A stretch of 15,827 bases of DNA from a bacterium (GTDB lineage: Bacteria; Chlamydiota; Chlamydiia; Chlamydiales; 2-12-FULL-49-11): positions 1-15,827 of the forward strand of contig JAHZKV010000060.1 in assembly GCA_022600215.1 (NCBI GenBank), in the 5' to 3' direction. Of this stretch, positions 1 through 7,518 are shown in pieces. Each line of letters opens with the position of its first letter. The stretch's first letter is position 1. The position numbers and the translations under genes are program-made. The notes under the pieces are model-generated. The model was not told the origin of the DNA, made no database searches, and saw nothing but the letters and a program-made list of their open reading frames with translations.

Positions 1-2
1 GA

Positions 3-323
3 TTAGCAGCAGGCGCTGGAGCCTATTTCAAAATAGAGAGCCCAAATAAAACAATTCTAGCTATGCAGGCTGTGGGACTTATTGCTTTAACAGGTGTTGC
101 AGCTTCTTATAATTGGATAAATGCTAGAACAGCAGCACTAACTAGCATAGTGATAGGATTTGCAGCTGCATGTGGGACGCAAACATCTTGGGCAAATGAA
201 ACTAAGATGGATGATAGGTTGTTTTCTTTTGCAAAAAGCATATTTGCCTGTCTTGGAAGGGATTTAGGAACAAATTCTGCTCCTGCTGCTGATGACATCA
301 GCTATGATGACGGCGGTTCATAG
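3..323 (+). CDS. Small hydrophobic protein, 3' end only
   Basis: The frame is open from the left edge of the window, so the true start lies upstream; an internal ATG at 63 is unlikely to be the start because it falls inside the first hydrophobic segment. The visible 106 residues hold two hydrophobic, Ala/Gly-rich stretches (about residues 19-33 and 42-58 of the visible part) separated by a short polar turn (NWINARTA). A polar tail with an acidic end (DDISYDDGGS) follows. The bilobed hydrophobic pattern recalls chlamydial inclusion-membrane (Inc) proteins, but that is only a shape argument and the N-terminus cannot be seen. I do not recognise the family. A strong terminator follows 35 bases after the stop, so this is the last gene of its transcript. 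Confidence 0.55.
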   Translation, partial: LAAGAGAYFKIESPNKTILAMQAVGLIALTGVAASYNWINARTAALTSIVIGFAAACGTQTSWANETKMDDRLFSFAKSIFACLGRDLGTNSAPAADDISYDDGGS

Positions 324-357
324 GACGTAAGTTCTACCAAGGGTAGTAACTATATAG

Positions 358-388
358 GCAGCTAGGAATTTTCTAGCTGCTTTTTTTT
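358..388 (+). terminator. Rho-independent terminator of the left-edge gene
   Basis: A perfect 8-bp stem (GCAGCTAG, 358-365, with CTAGCTGC, 373-380) encloses a 7-nt loop and is followed at once by eight T residues (381-388). The T-run overlaps the stop codon of the convergent topA gene (387-389). On the minus strand the stem is not followed by a T-run, so it should act mainly in the plus direction. Confidence 0.88.
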
Positions 389-2921
389 ATTTTACAATAT
401 TGTTAGAGATACAACGAGCAAGTTGCATCATATCAAGGGGCTCGTTATTTCCAAAGAATGTGGCCATTTTCTTATCAGGCACGATCATTCGCTTATTTTC
501 AGGATCTTGCAGATTGTGTTCTTTGATGTAAGCCCATAATTTTTTCGTAATTTCCCCACGAGTGAGCTCTTTTTCTCCGACAATATCGGTAAGGGCTTTA
601 GAAACTTTAAGGAAGGGGGAGTTTCTCCTTGTCCCACCAGCGCCTTTTCTTCCACCTTTTTTCTCATACGCTGTTTTTTCATGATCTTTATATTTTTCTA
701 GCACTTCTTCTACGCTATTTCCAATGACATTACAATCTGGGAAGTTCGAGCAGGAGAAGAACATTTTGCCATAGCGTGATTTGCGCTGAGCAAGGTTACC
801 ATCACAACCTTTTGCTGGGCATTTTGGCAGATCGGTAAGGATTACCTCACCCTTTTTTGGAATGTTGACGATCGTTTTACATTTTGGATAGGCGGCACAT
901 CCTAAAAAGAGGCCAAAGCGTGAAGTACGCGTTTTCATTTCTCCACCACATTTTGGGCATTTTTGCTCCCAGTCAAAGTCATCGGCATAAGCGCTTTTAT
1001 CAATTTCTTTTTCTTCTTCTAAAGGAGCGCTATAGTCACAATCAGGATAGCCACTGCAGCCGTAAAAGTATTTATCATTAGCAAATACTTTGTTGAGCTT
1101 ATGTTCTTTACATTTTGGGCAGTCTAGGTCGGTAGGAATTTTAGGAACGTGCGCCTCTTTTTTTGCGCGCTCCACCTCTGGTTCAAAATCTTTCCAGAAT
1201 TTCCCTAAAAATTTCTTCCAATCTTCTTTATTTTCTGCAATCTTATCAAGGGTCTGCTCCATTTCAGCAGTGAATTTCACATCCATGATATTTTCAAAGC
1301 TCTTCTCTAGCATGCCGCAAATGATTTTTCCCAAATCAGTAGGGATAATGGTCCCTTTTTCTTTGACAGTGTAGGCGCGGCTTTGAATTTTATTCATAAT
1401 CGCAGCATAGGTAGATGGTCTTCCAATACCGAGCTTTTCCAGCTCTTTCACCAGTGACGCCTCAGTAAATCTCCCTGGGGGTTTGGTAAAGCTTTGTGTC
1501 ATTTCTGTATTTTTAAGAGGAAGTTTTTCTCCTACTTTCATTTCTGGTAAGATGCTATCCTTTTCGCCATCATCTGTTCCATCCTCATCGTTTTTTTCTT
1601 GATAGGCGATCAAAAATCCTTTGAATTTGATTTGGGAACCTGTAAGTCGCATCATCATATTTTCAATGGTCTCATCGCTATGCCCTTTTGGCGTAGCATC
1701 AACATTCACAGAAACAGTATCGTAGATGGCATTTTTCATTTGGGAAGCAAAGAATCGTTTCCAGATGAGGGAGTAGAGTTTATGTTGATCAGGGCTTAAG
1801 TGTGCCTTAATTTTATCTGGATGGTTTTCGAAGTTGGTAGGTCTGATAGCTTCGTGAGCATCTTGGGCTGCATTTTTGGAGCCGTAGAGGGGAGCTTTTG
1901 CTGGTAAATACTCTTTTCCATACAAAACTTCGACATGGGCGCGGCAAATATCTTGCGCCTCTTTGGATACACGTACCGAATCGGTTCTCATGTAGGTAAT
2001 TAAACCCTCTGATCCACCCCCAACATCAATACCTTCATAGAGGTTTTGAGCTAGCATCATTGTCTTTTTGGAAGAGAAGTGGTGGTGTCTGGAGGCTTCT
2101 TGTTGTAAAGTGGAGGTGATAAAAGGTGCAGATGGCCTTCTGATGCGCTCTTTTTTATCTATTTTTGAAATAGTAAAGGAGCTGTGATCTAGGGCATCTT
2201 TTACCCGTTTTGCAACTTTTTCTTTATTAATTAAGAAAACAGCTTTTTTGTCTGATTGTTCTTTTTCTACCTTTTGTCCATTTACAGAGTGCAAAGCGGC
2301 GGCAAGAGTCTTTTTTTCTTTGAGAAGGTGGGCAAATAAGTTCCAGTATTCAATGGGGTTGAATGCATCAATTTCTCTTTCTCGATCCACAACTACTTTT
2401 AAGGCAGTAGATTGCACCCGTCCTGCAGATAGTGTGTGCATGGAGCGGCGAATTTTTTGGTGGAGGATAGGGGAGATTTTGTACCCCACAATTCGATCTA
2501 AAAATCTCCTTGCTTGTTGGGCATCCACTAGATCCATATTGATTTCTCGGGGAGACTTAAGCGCTTTTTTTACAGCATCTTTGGTATATTCGTTGAAAGT
2601 AATACGCTTATATTTGGTCCCTTTTGGCAAGATATTGGAGATATGCCATGCAATTGCTTCTCCTTCGCGGTCTGGATCGGGGGAGAGGAAGACCTCCTCT
2701 GCACCTTTTGCTGCTTTTTTGAGGGCGGTGACTACTTTTTTCTTCCCTTCTAAAATTTCGTATTCGGGTTCAAAATTATTTTTTAGATCTATCCCAAATT
2801 TTTTCGGGGGAAGGTCTCTGATGTGACCTATAGAGGACTCAAAGAGATAGCCATCTCCTAAAAATTTTCTTAGAGTTTTGATTTTTGCTGGTGACTCAAC
2901 AATAATAAGTGCTTTTTTCAT
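387..2921 (-). CDS. topA: DNA topoisomerase I with C-terminal SWIB domain
   Basis: Type IA topoisomerase that relaxes negatively supercoiled DNA through a transient 5'-phosphotyrosine bond. The 844 residues start with the TOPRIM domain: IIVESPAK with Glu9, then PDPDREGEA with Asp82, Asp84 and Glu86 as metal ligands. The catalytic tyrosine is Tyr310 in ITYMRTDS, with the conserved Arg312. The motif LGIGRPSTYA lies near residue 500. Three four-cysteine zinc ribbons follow (about 601-628, 655-681, 701-730). Residues about 766-844 form a SWIB/MDM2-like domain (SPFLKVSKALTDIVG to the C-terminus). A TopA-SWIB fusion is a known chlamydial feature, and SWIB proteins have been proposed to affect chromatin in the developmental cycle. 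The start is the first ATG and fits the TOPRIM N-terminus; no good Shine-Dalgarno precedes it. It is convergent with the left-edge gene and divergent from the glycosyltransferase operon. Confidence 0.97.
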   Translation of the reverse strand: MKKALIIVESPAKIKTLRKFLGDGYLFESSIGHIRDLPPKKFGIDLKNNFEPEYEILEGKKKVVTALKKAAKGAEEVFLSPDPDREGEAIAWHISNILPKGTKYKRITFNEYTKDAVKKALKSPREINMDLVDAQQARRFLDRIVGYKISPILHQKIRRSMHTLSAGRVQSTALKVVVDREREIDAFNPIEYWNLFAHLLKEKKTLAAALHSVNGQKVEKEQSDKKAVFLINKEKVAKRVKDALDHSSFTISKIDKKERIRRPSAPFITSTLQQEASRHHHFSSKKTMMLAQNLYEGIDVGGGSEGLITYMRTDSVRVSKEAQDICRAHVEVLYGKEYLPAKAPLYGSKNAAQDAHEAIRPTNFENHPDKIKAHLSPDQHKLYSLIWKRFFASQMKNAIYDTVSVNVDATPKGHSDETIENMMMRLTGSQIKFKGFLIAYQEKNDEDGTDDGEKDSILPEMKVGEKLPLKNTEMTQSFTKPPGRFTEASLVKELEKLGIGRPSTYAAIMNKIQSRAYTVKEKGTIIPTDLGKIICGMLEKSFENIMDVKFTAEMEQTLDKIAENKEDWKKFLGKFWKDFEPEVERAKKEAHVPKIPTDLDCPKCKEHKLNKVFANDKYFYGCSGYPDCDYSAPLEEEKEIDKSAYADDFDWEQKCPKCGGEMKTRTSRFGLFLGCAAYPKCKTIVNIPKKGEVILTDLPKCPAKGCDGNLAQRKSRYGKMFFSCSNFPDCNVIGNSVEEVLEKYKDHEKTAYEKKGGRKGAGGTRRNSPFLKVSKALTDIVGEKELTRGEITKKLWAYIKEHNLQDPENKRMIVPDKKMATFFGNNEPLDMMQLARCISNNIVK

Positions 2922-2960
2922 AAGGGTAAAATTCTAAATATGGCATTTTCCAAAGTTACC

Positions 2961-2989
2961 ATAATAAAAAAAATTCACGAATAGTGCAA
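2961..2989 (-). promoter_or_regulatory. Candidate topA promoter
   Basis: Read on the minus strand: TTGCAC (2984-2989), a 17-bp spacer containing an eight-T run, then TATTAT (2961-2966, 5 of 6 to TATAAT). The -35 match is weak (3 of 6). It lies about 40 bp upstream of the topA ATG in the 138-bp divergent gap. Confidence 0.35.
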
Positions 2990-3008
2990 GGAGATAGTCT
3001 TATCTTGC

Positions 3009-3037
3009 TTGAAAAAAACATTTTGCTCATTTATAGT
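3009..3037 (+). promoter_or_regulatory. Promoter of the glycosyltransferase-pcrA operon
   Basis: TTGAAA (3009-3014, 5 of 6) and TATAGT (3032-3037, 5 of 6) are separated by exactly 17 bp. Transcription would begin near 3044, just before the GGAGGG ribosome-binding site. The TTG of the -35 box is also the first possible in-frame start codon of the gene behind it, which argues strongly against that start. Confidence 0.6.
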
Positions 3038-3049
3038 AGTGATTTTTTT

Positions 3050-3055
3050 GGAGGG
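3050..3055 (+). promoter_or_regulatory. Ribosome-binding site deciding the start at 3060
   Basis: GGAGGG lies four bases before the ATG at 3060. It is the strongest Shine-Dalgarno in this part of the window and fixes the start of the first glycosyltransferase gene at that ATG rather than the upstream TTG at 3009. Confidence 0.75.
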
Positions 3056-3059
3056 TTAT

Positions 3060-3944
3060 ATGAAGTCACTTATTTGTTTTTTTACTGCTTTTGCATCTTT
3101 ATTTTCGGTGGATGTAATTGTTTGTTCTTATAATCGTCCTATGCAGCTTTATGCATTTTTAGAGTCGATGGAGGAGTTTGTTACTGGAGCTACTTCTGTA
3201 TCAGTGCTTTGCAGAGGGGATGCAGAATATCTAGATGGCTATGATGATGTAGAAAAACGCTTTCATGGGGTAAAGTTTTATTATCAAGATTCAGAGAGAA
3301 GCAAGGCTTTTCGCTGCTTTAAACCAATGGTCTTAAATCAAGTATTTGGAAAGGCTGCAAGTGAATCTAAATATTTCATGTTTGCTATGGATGATATTAT
3401 TATTACTGAGCCAATTGATTTAGAAAAAGATAGTATGTTCTTGGAGCAACATGAAAGGGTTCATGGTTTTTTCTACCGTTTAGGAAAAAATGTGGATCAT
3501 CATGCACTCCCAAAGCCTGGTAAAAATGCAATCCCGCCATTAACAGAGGCAGAAGAGGACATATTTACTTGGAACTTTTTTCGTGGAACATGTGATTGGG
3601 GTTATCCAAATTCCTTAGATTTTACTATCTATCGAAAAGCAGATTTTCATAAGGCTTTTCATCAACGAAATTATCGTAATCCAAATGATTTAGAGATGGC
3701 ATGGCAGCGATATCTTCCTAAAAAGAGAAGGTATGGAGCATGTCATGGTAGAAGCAAAATGGTGAATTTGATGATCAACCGAGTAAATACCATTTGCCTT
3801 AATCCAATTCTCAAAGAAATTCCTATAACAGAGCTTAATGATCATTTTAATCGTGGGGAAAAGATTGATATTCACTCGTTAGATCTTACAAAGTTGAATT
3901 CTGCCCATCAAGATTTAGAATTTCGATATATTAGCAGGGATTAG
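3060..3944 (+). CDS. Exported glycosyltransferase-like protein (GT-A/GT2 type)
   Basis: The 294 residues begin with a hydrophobic stretch (MKSLICFFTAFASLFS) that looks like a signal peptide or membrane anchor. It is followed directly by VDVIVCSYNRPMQL, which matches the first beta-strand and nucleotide-binding start of GT2-like glycosyltransferases. FMFAMDDIIIT (Asp111-Asp112) sits where the metal-binding Asp-x-Asp motif is expected. The C-terminal half has no motif I recognise. The start at 3060 is chosen for its GGAGGG site and the promoter just upstream. The stop overlaps the GTG of the next gene by one base, so the two are probably co-transcribed and translationally coupled. Glycosyltransferases normally act in the cytosol; an export signal suggests action in the periplasm, at the surface or in the host. 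Donor and acceptor cannot be told from the sequence. Confidence 0.7.
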   Translation: MKSLICFFTAFASLFSVDVIVCSYNRPMQLYAFLESMEEFVTGATSVSVLCRGDAEYLDGYDDVEKRFHGVKFYYQDSERSKAFRCFKPMVLNQVFGKAASESKYFMFAMDDIIITEPIDLEKDSMFLEQHERVHGFFYRLGKNVDHHALPKPGKNAIPPLTEAEEDIFTWNFFRGTCDWGYPNSLDFTIYRKADFHKAFHQRNYRNPNDLEMAWQRYLPKKRRYGACHGRSKMVNLMINRVNTICLNPILKEIPITELNDHFNRGEKIDIHSLDLTKLNSAHQDLEFRYISRD

Positions 3945-4795
3945 TGAGAAAATTTTTTGCATTGTTTATGATAGGTTGCTCCCTTTATGGGGGCACTTTC
4001 AATTACGCCCCTAGCATTGAGCAAGAGGTGCAAAAGAGTATCGTTGTCTGTATCCCTTCCTATAATAATGCAGATTATTGCTTGCAGAACCTAGATTCCG
4101 TATTTTCTCAAAAATATGAAAATTATAGAGTGATATATTGCAATGATGCCTCTACAGATGAGACATTGAGTCTTGTAAAAGGTTATATAGAAGATCATTC
4201 TCTGCAAAATAAGATTCAGGTTATATCAAATGAAAATAATAGAGGGGCAATGGCAAATATCTATGCTATGATCCACTCTTTAAAAGACGAGGAGATTGTC
4301 ATAACTCTTGATGGCGATGATTTTTTTGCCCATAGTGGAGTGTTAGATCGGGTGAATCGCGCTTACGCCGACCCAAATGTTTGGGTAACATATGGCAGTT
4401 ATCTTTGTGTTCCCTCCTACAAAATGGGTCATCGAAGACCTCTTTTGTTCTCTTGTCTAAGAGATAGAGGTTATCGGAAATTAAAATTCTATTGGTCTCA
4501 TTTACGTACTTGCTATGCGGGATATTTTAAGAAAATCCCAAAAGAGTGGTTCTTGGATGATAGAGGGAAGTTTTTCTCCACTGCCTGTGATGCTGCAATT
4601 ATGATAGGATTAATGGACCTTTGTCATGAGCATGTCTATTTTATCCCTGAGATTTTGTATTACTATAATCGCGAAAATGTATTGAATGATGATAAGAGAA
4701 GTCGTAAAGAGCAAAGGGCAGTAAAAAACCTGATCTATAAGAGAAAACCGCTACCTAAAATCCCTTGTAATGGGAACTCCTTTGCAGTATTATAG
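3944..4795 (+). CDS. Exported GT2-family glycosyltransferase
   Basis: A family-2 glycosyltransferase of 283 residues. The GT-A core is clear: SIVVCIPSYNNADYCL (from residue 32), NDASTDET with Asp68 for nucleotide binding, NRGAMANIYAMI, and the metal-binding ITLDGDDFF with Asp123, Asp125 and Asp126. ACDAAIMIGLM occupies the place of the usual acceptor-side acidic motif. The N-terminus MRKFFALFMIGCSLYGG resembles a signal peptide, with a weak lipobox (MIGC) that could make it a lipoprotein. The GTG start has AGGGA three bases upstream and keeps the charged n-region; the alternative ATG at 3968 would destroy the signal and has no ribosome-binding site. The gene overlaps the preceding one by one base and lies eight bases before pcrA. 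The substrate is unknown. Confidence 0.82.
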   Translation: MRKFFALFMIGCSLYGGTFNYAPSIEQEVQKSIVVCIPSYNNADYCLQNLDSVFSQKYENYRVIYCNDASTDETLSLVKGYIEDHSLQNKIQVISNENNRGAMANIYAMIHSLKDEEIVITLDGDDFFAHSGVLDRVNRAYADPNVWVTYGSYLCVPSYKMGHRRPLLFSCLRDRGYRKLKFYWSHLRTCYAGYFKKIPKEWFLDDRGKFFSTACDAAIMIGLMDLCHEHVYFIPEILYYYNRENVLNDDKRSRKEQRAVKNLIYKRKPLPKIPCNGNSFAVL

Positions 4796-4803
4796 ATGGT
4801 AAT

Positions 4804-6903
4804 ATGCAGTTAAACAAAGAACAACAAGAAGCTTGTGATCATATCAATGGACCTTTGGCGGTCCTTGCAGGTGCGGGTTCTGGTAAAACATCTGTGGTTG
4901 TGAATCGTGTTGCAAAATTAATTGCTTCTGGCGTTCCCCCTTACAAGATTTTGGCAGTGACATTTACCAACAAAGCGGCTGGGGAATTGAAGGAGCGATT
5001 GTTAAAGATGGAGCTTACTCCGCCATTAACTGTAACGTTTCACGCCCTCGGTGTTCGTATTTTGCGAGAATCTATCCATCATTTTGGCTATCAAAATGAT
5101 TTTACGATTTTTGATGCTGCTGATTCTCTTTCTTTGGTAAAGTTGCTCATTCAAGAAATCACTGGAAAAAAAGAGGTTAAAGTAGCTAAACGCTTAAAAA
5201 AATTGATCTCTGATGCAAAAAGAAAGATGATCCCTCCTGGGGGCAGTTTATCGGAGCTTTTATTTGATACAGAGGCGGAAAAGAGTCTATTTGCAGAAGT
5301 ATACCAAAGGTATATTCAGCGTTGCATGGCTTCCAATGCTGTAGACTTTGATGATCTTATTTTATTGACGGTGAAGATTTTACAAGATAATGATCTGAGG
5401 GAAAAATATGCAGATCGTTGGGAATATTTGCTTGTGGATGAGTATCAAGATACCAACCACCCCCAATATCTGATATGCAAAGCACTTTGCTCTAAACATA
5501 ATAATTTATTTGTAGTTGGAGATCCTGATCAGTCCATTTACTCTTTTCGAGGGGCAAAAATTAGTAACATTTTGAATTTTGAAAAGGATTTTCCTGGGGC
5601 AAAAGTGATCGCTTTGCAGCAAAATTATCGAAGTACGAATCATATTTTATCAGCTGCAAATCATGTAATTGAGAAGAACAACCGTCTTTATGAGAAGAAC
5701 TTATTTTCCGATAATGGTGATGGGGAAAGGGTTGGTTTACATCGATTTAACAATGGTTTTGATGAAGTACGCTTTGTGGTACGAAAAGTAGAAAGTTATT
5801 TGCGTGCTGGCATTGATCTTTCGGAGATGGTGGTATTTTATCGTACCAACTCTCAATCTCGTATGTTTGAGGATGGATTGATTGAAGCAGGAATTCCTTA
5901 TCAGATTATTGGTGGCCTCTCTTTTTATCAACGAAAAGAGATTAAAGATTTGCTGGCTTATTTGCGGGTCCTTGTTTCTCCTAGTGATTTTGTCAGTTTT
6001 ACTCGAATTATCAATTTGCCAAAGAGGGGAATTGGAAAAAAGAGTGTAGAAAAAATTATTGCTGCCGCAATGGAAGAAAAAATTTCGGTCATTGAATGTT
6101 GTCGGAAGTTGCTTATGGGAGAGGGGACATTTAAGCTTACCCCGAAGGCAAGTAATGGTCTTGCTGATTTTATGCAATATTATGATAAAATGAAGCAGTT
6201 TTTATCAGAAGGGATGGATCTTTCAGAGGTAATTACAGAAAGTTTTTCTCTTTCCCGCTATGGAGAGGTGCTCAAGGAAGATAGAGATTCTCTTCAAGAT
6301 CGCCTAGAAAATATTGATGAGCTGGTATCCAAAGCGGATAACTATCAAAAAGAGCGAAGTAATGAGCTTTCCAGCTTTTTAGAGGATGTTTGTTTAGATG
6401 TAGACTCAGCAGAGGAGATAGAAACTTATAGTAAGCTCTCGCTTATGACCATACACAACGCAAAGGGTTTAGAATTCACCGCTTGTTTTGTGGTAGGTTT
6501 AGAGGAGGATGTTTTTCCTCATGTTCGATCAAAAAATTCTATCGAAGAAATTGAGGAGGAGCGTCGTTTGTTTTATGTAGGGATGACTAGAGCAAAACGC
6601 TTTTTGCATTTAACGATGGCAAAAAGGCGTTTTTTATGGGGAAGTGAGAAGATTATGAAAGAATCTCGTTTTTTGCTGGAGCTTCCAAGTGCGCATGTAG
6701 AAGGAGCTTCTTCCTTGGTTCACCCACCATCTGTGGAGGGAGAAATACGCCCTGGTTCTTATGTCTATCATAAGACATTTGGTAAAGGCGTTGTAGATAA
6801 GGTATATGAAACATCTTATGGTGTAACGTATGATGTTTTGTTTGCGATTGATAATGAAAAGCGTACGCTCGTTGCGAAATTTGCAAAGCTAGCTTTGGTC
6901 TAA
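4804..6903 (+). CDS. pcrA: UvrD/PcrA-type DNA helicase
   Basis: Superfamily 1A 3'-5' DNA helicase used in nucleotide excision repair, mismatch repair and removal of replication blocks. The 699 residues show the motif set in order: Q motif (NKEQQEAC, residue 4 on), Walker A AGAGSGKT (22-29), Ia AVTFTNKAA (51 on), Walker B VDEYQDTN (211 on), motif III GDPDQSIYSFRGA (239-251), motif IV QNYRST (273-278), motif V TIHNAKGLEF (549-558) and motif VI EEERRLFYVGMTRAK (584-598). The last 50 or so residues (GSYVYHKTFGKGVV) match the Tudor-like tail of PcrA/UvrD, which binds RNA polymerase in relatives. It is the last gene of the run starting at 3060, and its 3' end overlaps the convergent minus-strand gene by 15 bp. 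PcrA and UvrD cannot be told apart by sequence alone; chlamydial orthologues are annotated uvrD. Confidence 0.95.
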   Translation: MQLNKEQQEACDHINGPLAVLAGAGSGKTSVVVNRVAKLIASGVPPYKILAVTFTNKAAGELKERLLKMELTPPLTVTFHALGVRILRESIHHFGYQNDFTIFDAADSLSLVKLLIQEITGKKEVKVAKRLKKLISDAKRKMIPPGGSLSELLFDTEAEKSLFAEVYQRYIQRCMASNAVDFDDLILLTVKILQDNDLREKYADRWEYLLVDEYQDTNHPQYLICKALCSKHNNLFVVGDPDQSIYSFRGAKISNILNFEKDFPGAKVIALQQNYRSTNHILSAANHVIEKNNRLYEKNLFSDNGDGERVGLHRFNNGFDEVRFVVRKVESYLRAGIDLSEMVVFYRTNSQSRMFEDGLIEAGIPYQIIGGLSFYQRKEIKDLLAYLRVLVSPSDFVSFTRIINLPKRGIGKKSVEKIIAAAMEEKISVIECCRKLLMGEGTFKLTPKASNGLADFMQYYDKMKQFLSEGMDLSEVITESFSLSRYGEVLKEDRDSLQDRLENIDELVSKADNYQKERSNELSSFLEDVCLDVDSAEEIETYSKLSLMTIHNAKGLEFTACFVVGLEEDVFPHVRSKNSIEEIEEERRLFYVGMTRAKRFLHLTMAKRRFLWGSEKIMKESRFLLELPSAHVEGASSLVHPPSVEGEIRPGSYVYHKTFGKGVVDKVYETSYGVTYDVLFAIDNEKRTLVAKFAKLALV

Positions 6904-7518
6904 AATATATAAAGGTTTCTCAAGAAAATATTCTTTTGGAAGATCGGAGGTTAATAGATCTTGGGCATAAGCTGCTTTGAAGAGGGAGTTTGTATACCGT
7001 ATTTTTTGTTTATTGGTAGTATACGCAGGTGCTAATGTGTAGTTGGAATAGAGACAGATAGGGGAGATAGAGTCTTTTAGTACTTTGTTTAAAATGGACA
7101 AGACATCTTGTTGGGAGAAAAAGCAGTAATCATCTAATTCAATAACTACAGATTTTGGGGGAAGAGATTTTAAGATATTTTCTTTTAGGTAAGCTGGAGG
7201 AGTTTCATTTATTTTTTCCAAAATGGTGATAAGGTGCTCTTTGCTTTTCTTTTTTGCGTAGGTTTGTATTTGATGGATGGTGTCTACCTCGCTTTTTTCA
7301 ATAGAGAGGTGAATATGAAAGAAGTCATATTCTTGATCGATCATGGAATAGATTTTTTGAAGGAATTTTGTATCTTCTTTATTATGAAAGGCTAAGAAAT
7401 GGAATTCATGGTCTTTTAGATACATCTCATGCTCGAGAAGTTTCACTTCTTTTTTGGCGTGTGGAAGGAGAAAGAAAAGGCATAGCATTGCAGCTAAAAA
7501 GGTTACAATTTTTTTCAT
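6889..7518 (-). CDS. Exported degenerate GT2-fold protein
   Basis: A 209-residue protein with an N-terminal hydrophobic anchor or signal (KKIVTFLAAMLCLFFLLP). By eye it follows the pattern of the GT2 protein at 3944-4795: FHFLAFHNKEDTKFLQKIYS parallels its first strand and helix, and SVVIELDDYCFF parallels IVITLDGDDFF. At the metal site, Asp-Gly-Asp-Asp of the active relative is replaced by Asp129-Asp130-Tyr131-Cys132, so the Asp-x-Asp is lost. It is also about 75 residues shorter, missing the C-terminal acceptor region. This suggests a GT-A fold without transferase activity, perhaps a binding or accessory protein; that reading is inference. The start overlaps the stop of the upstream metallopeptidase-like gene as ATGA, so the two are probably translated together. 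Confidence 0.65.
   Translation of the reverse strand: MKKIVTFLAAMLCLFFLLPHAKKEVKLLEHEMYLKDHEFHFLAFHNKEDTKFLQKIYSMIDQEYDFFHIHLSIEKSEVDTIHQIQTYAKKKSKEHLITILEKINETPPAYLKENILKSLPPKSVVIELDDYCFFSQQDVLSILNKVLKDSISPICLYSNYTLAPAYTTNKQKIRYTNSLFKAAYAQDLLTSDLPKEYFLEKPLYILDQS

Noticed and set aside
2248..2826. 192-codon plus-strand open frame opposite topA
   Set aside because: It is antisense to the conserved TOPRIM and catalytic part of TopA and has no recognisable domain.
3009..3059. TTG at 3009 as start of the first glycosyltransferase gene (17 extra residues)
   Set aside because: The TTG belongs to a good -35 box with a matching -10 box 17 bp downstream, so it would lie upstream of the mRNA start; the ATG at 3060 has a GGAGGG site.
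5737..6177. 146-codon minus-strand open frame inside pcrA
   Set aside because: It lies fully inside a well-conserved helicase gene and has low-complexity, family-free composition.
6904..6950. Possible terminator after pcrA (AAGAA-AATA-TTCTT followed by TT)
   Set aside because: The stem is five A/T-rich pairs with only two following T residues and lies within the coding end of the convergent gene.
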